The position numbers were made by a program, and so were the translations under genes. DNA of 64,000 bases. Origin: Pseudoxanthomonas sp. YR558 (GTDB lineage Bacteria > Pseudomonadota > Gammaproteobacteria > Xanthomonadales > Xanthomonadaceae). Positions 26,362 through 34,541 of the stretch are shown piece after piece (positions within the stretch are counted from its first letter, which is position 1; every line of letters begins with the position of its first letter). The notes below the pieces were generated by a model. The model searched no databases. It was given only the letters and a program-made list of their open reading frames with translations, and was not told where the DNA came from. The DNA lies in contig NZ_FPCI01000002.1 of assembly GCF_900116385.1 (NCBI RefSeq), positions 1,219,515 through 1,283,514 of the forward strand, written 5' to 3'.

Positions 26362-27210
26362 TTAGAGCAACACCGCCAGCTTGTCGCGATGGCTACGCGA
26401 CAGCTTCAATTCCTGGCCGCAGTCGAGGCGCAGGAAGCTCTCGCCGTTGGTGTGCGGGCGCATTTCCACCACGCGGCGTGCGTTGACGATAGTGGAGCGG
26501 TGGATGCGGGGGAAGCGCTGCGGGTCCAGCTGTTTCTCCAGTTCGCGCATCGTCGCGCGCAGGATCAGCGTGGTGCCGTTCGCTTCGTCGCCGTCCACGT
26601 GGATGCACATGTAGTCGCCGGCGGCATCGATCCAGCGGATGCTGTGCAGGTCCACGCGCACGGTGCGGCCGCCATCGCGCACGGCGAGCTTCTCCTCGCG
26701 GCGCAGCAGGTCGAGCGCGTCCGCCTTCAGGGCCTCATCCAGGTCCAGCGGCGGACGGCCGCTGAGTTCGCCCAGCAGGCCGAGCAGGTGGGCGCAGTGG
26801 CCGCTGGCTTCGCGTTGGGCGCGTGCCTGGCGCACGCGGGCCAGCGCCTGGGCCAGCCGCGAATCTTCCACCGGTTTCAGCAGGTAGTCGGTGGCCGACG
26901 CCTCGAACGCGCGGATCGCGTAGTGATCGTAGGCGGTCACGAACACCACCAGCGGCATCTCGCTGGCGGGGATCGCCCGCAGCGTCTGGAAACCATCCAG
27001 GCCGGGCATCTGCACATCGAGAAACATCAGGTCCGGGCGGTGCTCGCGCAGGCCGGCGATGGCCGATGCGCCGTCGCCGTACTGGCCGACGATCTCGATG
27101 TCGGGATGCGCGGCGAGGCGGATTTCAAGGCCGCGACGCGCGAGCGGTTCGTCGTCGACGATGAGGGCGCGCAGGCGGGGAGCAGGGTCCGATCGGGTGG
27201 AAGCATCCAT
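26362..27210 (-). CDS. LytTR-family response regulator
   Basis: A 282-residue regulator. The receiver domain has the acidic pair D19/D20 and phosphoacceptor D65 (LMFLDVQMPG). A linker leads to a C-terminal LytTR DNA-binding domain (about residues 180-280: IHRSTIVNARRVVEMRPH, LKLSRSHRDKL). It is 3 bp downstream of the sensor kinase gene. The RND pump lies downstream beyond a REP pair and is a possible but unproven target. Confidence 0.92.
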   Translation of the reverse strand: MDASTRSDPAPRLRALIVDDEPLARRGLEIRLAAHPDIEIVGQYGDGASAIAGLREHRPDLMFLDVQMPGLDGFQTLRAIPASEMPLVVFVTAYDHYAIRAFEASATDYLLKPVEDSRLAQALARVRQARAQREASGHCAHLLGLLGELSGRPPLDLDEALKADALDLLRREEKLAVRDGGRTVRVDLHSIRWIDAAGDYMCIHVDGDEANGTTLILRATMRELEKQLDPQRFPRIHRSTIVNARRVVEMRPHTNGESFLRLDCGQELKLSRSHRDKLAVLL

Positions 27211-27213
27211 GCG

Positions 27214-28299
27214 TCAGTCCCCGAGCGTCTGCGAGGTTTCGAAGGGCAGGCGCAGCGACACTTCCAGACCGCGTTCGCGATTGCGCACCGAGAAACCGCC
27301 GGTGTCGCCGTACAGCACGTGCAGGCGTTCGCGCGTGTTGCGCAGGCCCACACCCTTGCCCGGCGGCAGTTCGCTGCCCTCCAGGCTGCTGCAACCCGGC
27401 CCATCGTCGATCACGCGCAGTACCAACTGCTCGCCATCGCGTTGGGCTTCGATGCGCAGCAGGCCGCCGGCGACCTGTTTGGCGACGGCGTACTTGATGG
27501 CGTTTTCGACCAGCGGCTGCAGCAGCAGGCTGGGGAGCAATGCGCGCCAGCAGTCCTCGTCGATATCGGTCTCGATGCGCAGGCGCTCGGCGAAGCGGAT
27601 CTTCTCGATGTCCAGGTAGAGCGTCAACGCGTCCAGTTCCTGGCGCAACGTCACCCGCTGCATCGGATCGTTGTCCAGCGAATGGCGCAGGAACGACGAC
27701 AACCCCTGCACCATGCGATTGGCGGTGGCGTTGTCGCGATCGAGGATCAGGGTGGAGATCGCGTTGAGCGTGTTGAAGAGGAAATGCGGGTTGAGCTGGT
27801 AGCGCAGCATCTTCAACTGCGCCTGGTGGGCCATGCTGCGTGCCGCGAGCGCGCGCTGGGTTTCGCCCTGCAGCTGGCGGTAGTACTTGATGCCCATGTA
27901 GGCGCCCACCCAGGCCAGCACCACGTAGATGTAGCCCAGCGAGTACGCGAGGAATTCCAGGCGGGTGGAGGGCCGGCAGGTTTCGCAGAAATCGACCAGC
28001 GCCTCGCGGGTGACGAAATCGATGACCGCCGAACTGAGCAGGATGGCCGGCATCATCACCGCCAGCAGACGGCGCGGTGGCAGCCCCCAGCAGGCGCGCA
28101 GCAGGTAGCGCAGCCCGAGGGTGACCACGGCGCCGGTGATCGTCGCCGTCAGCGGCACCACCCAGTATCCGGAGGGCTTGCCGTGCGCGACCGCATACAG
28201 GCAACCCTGCGCGAAGTAGGCGCCCCAGCCGCCCAGATGCAGCAGCCAGAAGGCCTGCTGGCGGGGCATGTCGAGGGAATGGGATGCAGCGATGGCCAT
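27214..28299 (-). CDS. LytS/YehU-type sensor histidine kinase
   Basis: About 361 residues from ATG 28299; a longer frame starts at 28344 and a shorter one at 28269 (MPRQQAF). Four or so N-terminal helices are followed by a His_kinase domain with the phosphorylated His in LNPHFLFNTLNAI, and an ATPase domain with N box QPLVENAIKYAV and G boxes DDGPG and GKGVGLRNTRERL. The ligand is unknown. It forms a two-gene operon with the LytTR regulator. Confidence 0.9.
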   Translation of the reverse strand: MAIAASHSLDMPRQQAFWLLHLGGWGAYFAQGCLYAVAHGKPSGYWVVPLTATITGAVVTLGLRYLLRACWGLPPRRLLAVMMPAILLSSAVIDFVTREALVDFCETCRPSTRLEFLAYSLGYIYVVLAWVGAYMGIKYYRQLQGETQRALAARSMAHQAQLKMLRYQLNPHFLFNTLNAISTLILDRDNATANRMVQGLSSFLRHSLDNDPMQRVTLRQELDALTLYLDIEKIRFAERLRIETDIDEDCWRALLPSLLLQPLVENAIKYAVAKQVAGGLLRIEAQRDGEQLVLRVIDDGPGCSSLEGSELPPGKGVGLRNTRERLHVLYGDTGGFSVRNRERGLEVSLRLPFETSQTLGD

Positions 28300-28407
28300 G
28301 GCGGTGGACGGGGACGGACGCAGATACCGCCATGCTAAGGCCATGCACCCCGCGATGCGGCACGGCTCATCGGCCCCCGTGCACGCTTGGGCGCACGGGG
28401 ACGGAGC

Positions 28408-29052
28408 TCAGCGCAGCGGGCCGGGTGGTTCGCCGTCGCCGCCGGACTGCAGCGCCACCGGCAGATGCCAGCCGAAGGTGATCGCGGCCATGCGCAGGCC
28501 GAAGCAGACCGCCGCGCCGACCAGCGCGCAGGGCAGGGGCGGAAGCATCAGCCAGTAGCCCACGGCGACGATCGAGGCGCCGGCGAGCGCGGCCACGGCG
28601 TAGAGTTCGGCGCGCAGCACCAGCGGCACTTGGGCCAACAGCAGGTCGCGGGCGATGCCGCCGCCGATGCCGGTCAGCATGCCCATCGCCGCCGCCATCG
28701 GCGGGGCGATGCCGTACTCCAATGCTTTCTGCGTGCCGGCGACCGCGAACAGCGCCAAGCCCATTGCATCGAACAGCCGCACCGGATGGTGCAGCTTCTC
28801 GATCAGCGAGGCCCGGAAGAACGTCACCACGCCCGCCGCCAGCGAGGTGACCGGATAGCGCCAGTCGCTGAGCGCGGCCGGTGGCGTGGCGCCGATCAGC
28901 AGGTCGCGGGTGATGCCGCCCGCGGTCGCGGCGAGGAACGACAGTACCAGCACGCCGAAGATGTCCAGGCGGCGGCGCACGCCCAGCATGGCGCCGCTGA
29001 GCGCGAACACGAACGTGCCGACCAGGTCGAGGATGAGCACCAGGGTATCCAT
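28408..29052 (-). CDS. Trimeric intracellular cation channel (TRIC/UPF0126) family protein
   Basis: A 214-residue membrane protein with about seven helices arranged as two repeats, each with a glycine-rich kinked segment (ATAGGITRDLLIG and TGIGGGIARDLLL). This repeat motif with GG and RD is the signature of YadS/TRIC channels, which conduct potassium in prokaryotes. Start ATG 29052 (MDTLVL) places the first helix at the N-terminus. No operon partner is clear. Confidence 0.88.
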   Translation of the reverse strand: MDTLVLILDLVGTFVFALSGAMLGVRRRLDIFGVLVLSFLAATAGGITRDLLIGATPPAALSDWRYPVTSLAAGVVTFFRASLIEKLHHPVRLFDAMGLALFAVAGTQKALEYGIAPPMAAAMGMLTGIGGGIARDLLLAQVPLVLRAELYAVAALAGASIVAVGYWLMLPPLPCALVGAAVCFGLRMAAITFGWHLPVALQSGGDGEPPGPLR

Positions 29053-29097
29053 CCCCGTATTGTGCCGCCCACGCACTGGGCCGGCGAGCGCTGCGGA

Positions 29098-29544
29098 TCA
29101 GGCCAGGATCGGCTGCATCCCCACGCCCAGGCGATTCCAGGCGTTGATCGTGGCCACCGCCATGGTCAGCTCGGCGATGCCCTGTTCGTCGAAATGCGCC
29201 TTCAGCGCCTCATAGGTGCTGTCGGCCGGTGCGCCGGAGGGCAAGGTGGTCAGCTGCTCTGCCCAGGCCAGTGCCGCGCCTTCGCGGGCATCGAAGAAAC
29301 GGCTGTCTCGCCAGCCGGCCAGCGTGTGCAGCTTGCGCGACTCCACCCCGGCCTTGACCAGTGCGCTGCTGTGCATGTCCATGCAGTAGGCGCAGCCGTT
29401 GATCTGCGAGACGCGCAGGAAGATGAGTTCGAGGAACTCCTTTCCCAGCACGCCGTTGTGGACGGCCGTGCTGGTGGCGTAGAGGCCGCGGAAGGCTTCG
29501 GGAACATGCTTGGGATAGTCGACGCGATGGAACTTCATGCTCAT
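29098..29544 (-). CDS. AhpD-like carboxymuconolactone decarboxylase family protein
   Basis: A 148-residue helical protein with the redox site C51-AY-C54 and H58 (CAYCMDMH), as in alkylhydroperoxidase AhpD. It lies 37 bp downstream of an ECF41 sigma factor gene on the same strand. ECF41 groups are characteristically linked to one such COE (carboxymuconolactone decarboxylase/oxidoreductase/epimerase) gene, so this is the probable target. GAGG is 8 nt before the first ATG. Confidence 0.9.
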   Translation of the reverse strand: MSMKFHRVDYPKHVPEAFRGLYATSTAVHNGVLGKEFLELIFLRVSQINGCAYCMDMHSSALVKAGVESRKLHTLAGWRDSRFFDAREGAALAWAEQLTTLPSGAPADSTYEALKAHFDEQGIAELTMAVATINAWNRLGVGMQPILA

Positions 29545-29581
29545 GGCAGTGCCTCAATGGCGGCCACACCGGCCACCTTCA

Positions 29582-30469
29582 CTACCAGGACGCGCCACCG
29601 TCCTTCGCCGTGACAGCCGTGCCCAACTTGTCCGGATTGGCGACGGTGAAGATCTCGCTGATGCGCTCGCCGTCGCTCATCGCCACGATCACCGCGACCA
29701 GCACCCCATCGCGGTAGCGCAGGATCGCCGGTTCGCCGTTGGCCGTGCCCATGCGCCAGGCGATGGCCGGGTCCTGCCGGCGATACGCGGCCCAGAACAA
29801 CCGCGCGATCCGGATCGCGCCCAGCAACGGACGGATGACGGCCTGTCCCTTGCCGCCACCATCGGAGACCAGTTGCGCGTCCTCGCGCAGCAAGGCGGTG
29901 ATCGCGGGCTGGTCGCCGCGGCGCGCAGCGTCCATGAAGCGCTCCAGCAGGCGTCGGTGGTTCTCCGGCGGCACCTCGAAACGCGGCCGGCCGGCCTGCA
30001 CGCGTTCGCGCGCGCGATGGACCATCTGCCGGCAGTTGGCCTCGCTCTGGCCCAGCAGGGGCGCGATCTGCGCGTAGTCGTAGTCGAAGGCTTCCTTCAG
30101 CAGGAAGGCGGCGCGCTCTTCCGGGCCCAGCCGTTCCAGCACGGCCAGGAAGGCCAGCGAAACCTGTTCCGAGACTTCGGCGGTGCGCTCCGGGCCTGGG
30201 GCCTCGTCGATGTCCGAGGGCGCGGGCAGCCACGGGCCGGTGTAGTGCTCGCGCTGCACGCGCGCCGCGCGCAGGCGGTCGATGCCCAGCCGGGTGGCGG
30301 CGGTGACCAGCCACGCCTCGGGGTCGCGGATGCCGGTCTTGTCGGTCTGCTGCCAGCGCAGCCAGGTGTCCTGGACGACATCCTCGGCGTCGCTGCGGCT
30401 GCCCAGTAGCCGGTAGGAGAGCCCGAAAAGACGGGAGCGGTGGGTTTCGAAGGTGTTTTCGGCGTTCAT
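29582..30469 (-). CDS. ECF41-type RNA polymerase sigma factor with SnoaL-like extension
   Basis: A 295-residue sigma factor from ATG 30469. Region 2 (SYRLLGSRSDAEDVVQDTWLRW) and region 4 (LLKEAFDYDYAQIAPLLGQSEANCRQMVHRAR) precede a C-terminal SnoaL/NTF2-like domain that replaces an anti-sigma factor. The three ECF41 motifs are present: WLPAP (80-84), DGGGK (203-207) and NPDKL (278-282). Its own upstream region carries an ECF41-type promoter, so it is probably autoregulated along with the AhpD-like gene. Confidence 0.93.
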   Translation of the reverse strand: MNAENTFETHRSRLFGLSYRLLGSRSDAEDVVQDTWLRWQQTDKTGIRDPEAWLVTAATRLGIDRLRAARVQREHYTGPWLPAPSDIDEAPGPERTAEVSEQVSLAFLAVLERLGPEERAAFLLKEAFDYDYAQIAPLLGQSEANCRQMVHRARERVQAGRPRFEVPPENHRRLLERFMDAARRGDQPAITALLREDAQLVSDGGGKGQAVIRPLLGAIRIARLFWAAYRRQDPAIAWRMGTANGEPAILRYRDGVLVAVIVAMSDGERISEIFTVANPDKLGTAVTAKDGGASW

Positions 30470-30478
30470 GCGACCAAA

Positions 30479-30505
30479 GACGGGGCAGGGCGACGTGGCG
30501 TGACA
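30479..30505 (-). promoter_or_regulatory. ECF41-type promoter of the sigma factor operon
   Basis: On the minus strand TGTCACG (30505-30499), 16 nt, then CGTC (30482-30479) matches the known ECF41 consensus TGTCACA-N16-CGTC with one mismatch at the last base of the -35 box. The ATG of the sigma gene follows only 9 nt after CGTC, so the transcript would have almost no leader. Confidence 0.75.
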
Positions 30506-30583
30506 GCCGGGCAAGGAGTCACTTTGGCCTAAAATGGGCGCTTCCGCCCGCTACCCCACCGGCAGCCCCCGGCTTCACGTCCC

Positions 30584-32101
30584 ATGACCTCGATCAAGCA
30601 AGAAGACCTCATCCAGTCCATCGCCGACGGCCTGCAGTACATCAGCTACTACCACCCGGTCGACTACATCAAGAGCCTCGCGTCCGCGTATGACCGCGAG
30701 GAATCGTCGGCCGCGAAGGACGCCATCGCGCAGATCCTGATCAATTCGCGCATGTGCGCCGAAGGCCACCGCCCGATTTGCCAGGACACCGGCATCGTCA
30801 CCGTGTTCCTCGAGATCGGCATGGACGTGCGCTGGGACGACGCCACGATGGGCGTGGAGGACATGGTCCACGAGGGCGTGCGCCGCGCCTACAACCATCC
30901 GGACAACAAGCTGCGCGCCAGCGTGCTGGCCGACCCGGCCGGCAAGCGCACCAACACGAAGGACAACACGCCGGGCGTGGTCAACGTCAAGGTCGTGCCG
31001 GGCAACACCGTCGACGTGATCGTCGCCGCGAAGGGCGGTGGATCGGAAGCGAAGTCGAAGTTCGCGATGCTCAATCCGTCAGATTCCATCGTCGACTGGG
31101 TGCTGAAGACCGTGCCCACGATGGGCGCCGGCTGGTGCCCGCCGGGCATGCTCGGCATCGGCATCGGAGGCACCGCCGAGAAGGCGATGCTGCTGGCGAA
31201 GGAATCGCTGATGGAGCCGATCGACATCACCGACCTGCAGGCACGCGGCGCGTCCAATCGCGCCGAAGAGTTGCGCCTGGAGCTGTACGAGAAGGTCAAC
31301 GCTCTGGGCATCGGCGCGCAGGGCCTGGGTGGCCTGACCACCGTGCTCGACATCAAGGTCAAGGATTACCCGACCCACGCGGCCAACCTGCCCGTGGCGA
31401 TGATCCCGAACTGCGCCGCCACGCGCCACGCGCACTTCACCCTCGACGGCAGCGGCCCGGTGATGCTGGACCCGCCGTCGCTGGAGGACTGGCCGGAACT
31501 GACCTACGACGCGTCGAAGGGCCGTCGCGTCGATCTCGACACGCTGACCCGCGAGGACGTCGCCAACTGGAAGCCGGGCGAGGTCCTGCTGCTCAACGGC
31601 AAGTTGCTGACCGGCCGCGATGCCGCGCACAAGCGCATGGTCGACATGCTCAACAAGGGCGAGGCACTGCCGGTCGATCTGAAGGGTCGCTTCATCTACT
31701 ACGTCGGTCCGGTCGATCCCGTGCGCGATGAAGTCGTCGGCCCGGCGGGCCCGACCACCGCCACCCGCATGGACAAGTTCACCGAACAGGTGCTGGCGCA
31801 GACCGGCCTGCTGGGCATGGTCGGCAAGGCCGAGCGTGGTCCGGCGGCGATCGAGGCCATCAAGAAGCACCAGTCGGCCTACCTGATGGCGGTCGGCGGC
31901 GCGGCGTACCTGGTCTCCAAGGCGATCAAAGCGGCGGAGGTCGTCGGTTTCGCCGACCTGGGCATGGAAGCGATCTACGAGTTCACCGTGCAGGACATGC
32001 CGGTGACCGTCGCCGTCGACTCGCAAGGCACCTCGGTGCACCAGACCGGCCCGAAGGAGTGGCAGGCGCGGATCGGGAAGATTCCGGTGGTGGTGGCATA
32101 A
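30584..32101 (+). CDS. Class I (iron-sulfur) fumarate hydratase
   Basis: A 505-residue FumA-type enzyme interconverting fumarate and malate. Candidate [4Fe-4S] ligands are C66 (RPICQDTG), C185 (GAGWCPPGM) and C277 (IPNCAATRH). KGGGSEAKSKFAML and the C-terminal VGPVDPVRDEVVGPAGPTTATRMDKF are class I signatures; the beta domain follows the alpha domain in one chain. A TAAAAT box at 30530-30535 is a possible -10 element, with no clear -35. A 7-bp inverted repeat (CCTCGCC ... GGCGAGG, 32111-32129) follows the stop. Confidence 0.95.
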   Translation: MTSIKQEDLIQSIADGLQYISYYHPVDYIKSLASAYDREESSAAKDAIAQILINSRMCAEGHRPICQDTGIVTVFLEIGMDVRWDDATMGVEDMVHEGVRRAYNHPDNKLRASVLADPAGKRTNTKDNTPGVVNVKVVPGNTVDVIVAAKGGGSEAKSKFAMLNPSDSIVDWVLKTVPTMGAGWCPPGMLGIGIGGTAEKAMLLAKESLMEPIDITDLQARGASNRAEELRLELYEKVNALGIGAQGLGGLTTVLDIKVKDYPTHAANLPVAMIPNCAATRHAHFTLDGSGPVMLDPPSLEDWPELTYDASKGRRVDLDTLTREDVANWKPGEVLLLNGKLLTGRDAAHKRMVDMLNKGEALPVDLKGRFIYYVGPVDPVRDEVVGPAGPTTATRMDKFTEQVLAQTGLLGMVGKAERGPAAIEAIKKHQSAYLMAVGGAAYLVSKAIKAAEVVGFADLGMEAIYEFTVQDMPVTVAVDSQGTSVHQTGPKEWQARIGKIPVVVA

Positions 32102-32154
32102 GCGCTGTCTCCCTCGCCTGCCAGGCGAGGGCCGTGAGTTCCAGGAGCCGATGC

Positions 32155-32790
32155 ATGACGACGACGTTGTATTACTCCCGCAGTACCGCCAGCCTGGTGG
32201 TGCACTGGCTGCTGATCGAGCTGGGCATCCCGCATGAGCTGCATGAACTGGACTTCGACAAGCGCGACCAGAAATCCGACGAGTACCTGAAGCTCAACCC
32301 CGCTGGCGTGGTGCCCACGCTGGTGATGGACGGGCAGGTGATCACCGAGACGGCCGCGATCCTGATGCATCTCGCCGATACGCATCCGCGTGCCGAACTG
32401 GCGCCTGCGGTGGCGAGCACGCAGCGTGCGCAGTACTACCGCTGGATGCTGTTCTGCGCCAACACGCTGATGCCCGCGTACCGCGCGTGGTTCTATTCCG
32501 ACGAGATCGCCGGCGAAGCCAATGTCGAGGCCACCCAGCAGCACGCACGGGCGAAGCTGGAAAAGGCGTGGGGACAGGTCGCCGAGCATCTCGAAGCGCA
32601 TGGGCCTTACCTGCTGGGCACTCAGCGCACCGCGGCCGACTTCCTGCTGACGATGCTGATGCGCTGGTCGCGCAACATGCCCAAGCCCACCGATACCTGG
32701 CCAGCGCTGCAGGCCTACGCACAGCGCATGAAGGCGCTGCCGAGTTTCAAGGACGTCTATGCGCGGGAAGGATTGACGGACTGGACCTGA
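32155..32790 (+). CDS. Glutathione S-transferase family protein
   Basis: A 211-residue GST. The N-terminal thioredoxin-like domain has YYSRSTASLVVHWLL, the LNPAGVVPTLVMDG cis-Pro segment and ITETAAIL; the C-terminal domain is all-helical, with LLGTQRTAADFLLTMLM. ATG 32155 has AGGAG 8 nt upstream; an earlier in-frame start would overlap the fumarase. The physiological substrate is unknown. Confidence 0.9.
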   Translation: MTTTLYYSRSTASLVVHWLLIELGIPHELHELDFDKRDQKSDEYLKLNPAGVVPTLVMDGQVITETAAILMHLADTHPRAELAPAVASTQRAQYYRWMLFCANTLMPAYRAWFYSDEIAGEANVEATQQHARAKLEKAWGQVAEHLEAHGPYLLGTQRTAADFLLTMLMRWSRNMPKPTDTWPALQAYAQRMKALPSFKDVYAREGLTDWT

Positions 32791-32805
32791 CGGGGGGTCG
32801 CCCCT

Positions 32806-32946
32806 GTAGGAGCGACGTGAGTCGCGACCGCGGACCGGGAAATCGCATGAAGCCGAGGCCACGAGCGGGGTGCGCCTGAAATACAGCGCCTGGAGCTGTG
32901 TTCCTGCCCGTCCTTGGCGTGCGGTCGCGACTCACGTCGCTCCTAC
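32806..32946. repeat. Inverted REP pair (REPIN) with GTAG head
   Basis: A 25-bp unit beginning GTAGGAGCGACGTGAGTCGC at 32806-32830 is repeated exactly inverted at 32922-32946, spanning 141 bp. It differs from the 26.2-kb pair by a single base per unit (GTGA versus GTAA in the hairpin loop). It lies between convergent genes. Confidence 0.87.
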
Positions 32947-32964
32947 ATGGGGCACGATGCTCTC

Positions 32965-34074
32965 TCAGTCCACGTACTCGTCGAACTTCCGGCCGCCCTG
33001 GAACGGCATCAGGTGCTGGCGCACGATGCCGCGCGGAACCGTTTCGAGCTTCATCACGCCGTATTCTTCGGGCCACGCTTCCTGCTTGGGCGGCAGTTTG
33101 AACGTGCCCATCAACATGTCCACCAGCGGCAGGTGAATGGCGTAGTTCACGTCCAGGTAGTCCTTGTGCCGCGCGTGGTGCCAGTGGTGGTAGCGCGGCA
33201 GCACCAACAGATATTCGAGCCAGCCGAAGCGGATGCCCAGGTTGGCGTGCGCCAGCACCGCCTGCAGACCCACCAGGATCACGTAGGCATTCACCGCCGG
33301 CGTCGAGAAGCCGAGGACCAGCAGCGGCAACAGCACCGCGCTGCGGGTCAGCACGATCTCGACGATATGGATGCGCGAGCCGGCCAGCCAATCCATCTCG
33401 CGGCTGGAATGGTGCACGGCATGGAAGCGCCAGAGCCACGGAATGTTGTGGTACGCGCGGTGCAGCAGCGCTTGCGCGAGGTCGGCGACGAACACGGCGA
33501 TCAGGAACTGGGCCCAGACCGGCAGCGACTGGATGGCGTCCTTCAAGGCGGGGAACGCGGCCAGGCCGGCGATGGTCGAGGTGGAGGCCGTCACCAGGAT
33601 CAGGATGAACTGAACCAGCATGTGGCTCATGAAAAAGTACGTCACGTCGGTGCGCCAGCCGGGACGCAGCGGCGAGATCCGGCGCTTGCCGAGGTAGTGT
33701 TCCAGCGGCACGAACACCAGCGCCGAGAAGAACAGCGAGATCACGAACCAGTCCAGGCCCAGCGAGTACGGCGTCTTGCCGATGGCGTCGAACTGCACGT
33801 TGGTGCCGCCCAGCAGCACCGCCAGCGTGGCACCGCCGACACCGATGAGCGCGATGCGCTTGTTGCGGTCGCGCAGGATGGCCACGGTGCCCAGCACGAA
33901 CGCCGCAACGAGCCCGACGAGCAGCAGGTGGCGGGCGAACTCTTCGTTGTAGGCCGCGCGGAACTCCTTGCTGGTCAGCAGTTCCGGATAGTGGAAGCAC
34001 AGCACCGCCATCAGGCTGAGCACGCCCAACAGGGCGGAGGCATAGGCGAAGAACGAACGGCGCGGGCGCGACAT
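32965..34074 (-). CDS. Sterol desaturase/fatty acid hydroxylase superfamily membrane protein
   Basis: A 369-residue integral membrane di-iron protein with about six to eight helices. The histidine boxes are visible: HRAYHNIPWLWRFHAVHHSS and HHWHHARHKDYLDVNYAIH. Members hydroxylate or desaturate lipids such as fatty acyl chains or hopanoid/sterol-like substrates. The C-terminal tail after the last box (PPKQEAWPEEYGV) is typical of the bacterial forms. No lipid synthesis gene is adjacent. Confidence 0.88.
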   Translation of the reverse strand: MSRPRRSFFAYASALLGVLSLMAVLCFHYPELLTSKEFRAAYNEEFARHLLLVGLVAAFVLGTVAILRDRNKRIALIGVGGATLAVLLGGTNVQFDAIGKTPYSLGLDWFVISLFFSALVFVPLEHYLGKRRISPLRPGWRTDVTYFFMSHMLVQFILILVTASTSTIAGLAAFPALKDAIQSLPVWAQFLIAVFVADLAQALLHRAYHNIPWLWRFHAVHHSSREMDWLAGSRIHIVEIVLTRSAVLLPLLVLGFSTPAVNAYVILVGLQAVLAHANLGIRFGWLEYLLVLPRYHHWHHARHKDYLDVNYAIHLPLVDMLMGTFKLPPKQEAWPEEYGVMKLETVPRGIVRQHLMPFQGGRKFDEYVD

Positions 34075-34121
34075 GGAGGGCTTCCTTGGCAGGCGAAACA
34101 GGTCCTGCGCCCGATCTTACG

Positions 34122-34541
34122 TCAGACGATGCGGTTTCCGGCCGCGTCCACGACCGCTTCGCCGTCTTCCTTGCTGAAAGCGCCGCGCTGCGGTTGCGGC
34201 AGGATGTCGAGCACCGCTTCCGAAGGGCGGCACAGCTTCGTGCCCAGGGCGGTGACCACGATCGGGCGGTTGATCAGCACCGGATGGGCCAGCATGGCGT
34301 CGATGAGCGCCGCATCATCGGCGTCGGCAAGGCCCAGTTCCGAGTAAAGCGTCTCCTTGGTACGCACTACCTCGCGCACGGAAGTACCCATGGCTGCGAT
34401 CAGCGACACCAGCGTGGTGCGGTCGGGCGGCATCTGCAGGTATTCGATGATCTGCGGCTCGATACCGGCGTTGCGGATCAGCCCCAGCGTATTGCGCGAG
34501 GTGCCGCACGCGGGGTTGTGGTAGATCGTCACGTCGTCCAT
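34122..34541 (-). CDS. arsC: Arsenate reductase (glutaredoxin type)
   Basis: A 139-residue ArsC. The catalytic cysteine is C12 in YHNPACGTSR, and the three arginines that bind arsenate are R60 (VVRTKE), R92 (LINRPIVV) and R105 (KLCRPSE), all at family positions. It reduces arsenate to arsenite with glutathione/glutaredoxin. ATG 34541 overlaps the stop of the phospholipase gene (TGATG); no arsR or arsB gene is nearby. Confidence 0.92.
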   Translation of the reverse strand: MDDVTIYHNPACGTSRNTLGLIRNAGIEPQIIEYLQMPPDRTTLVSLIAAMGTSVREVVRTKETLYSELGLADADDAALIDAMLAHPVLINRPIVVTALGTKLCRPSEAVLDILPQPQRGAFSKEDGEAVVDAAGNRIV

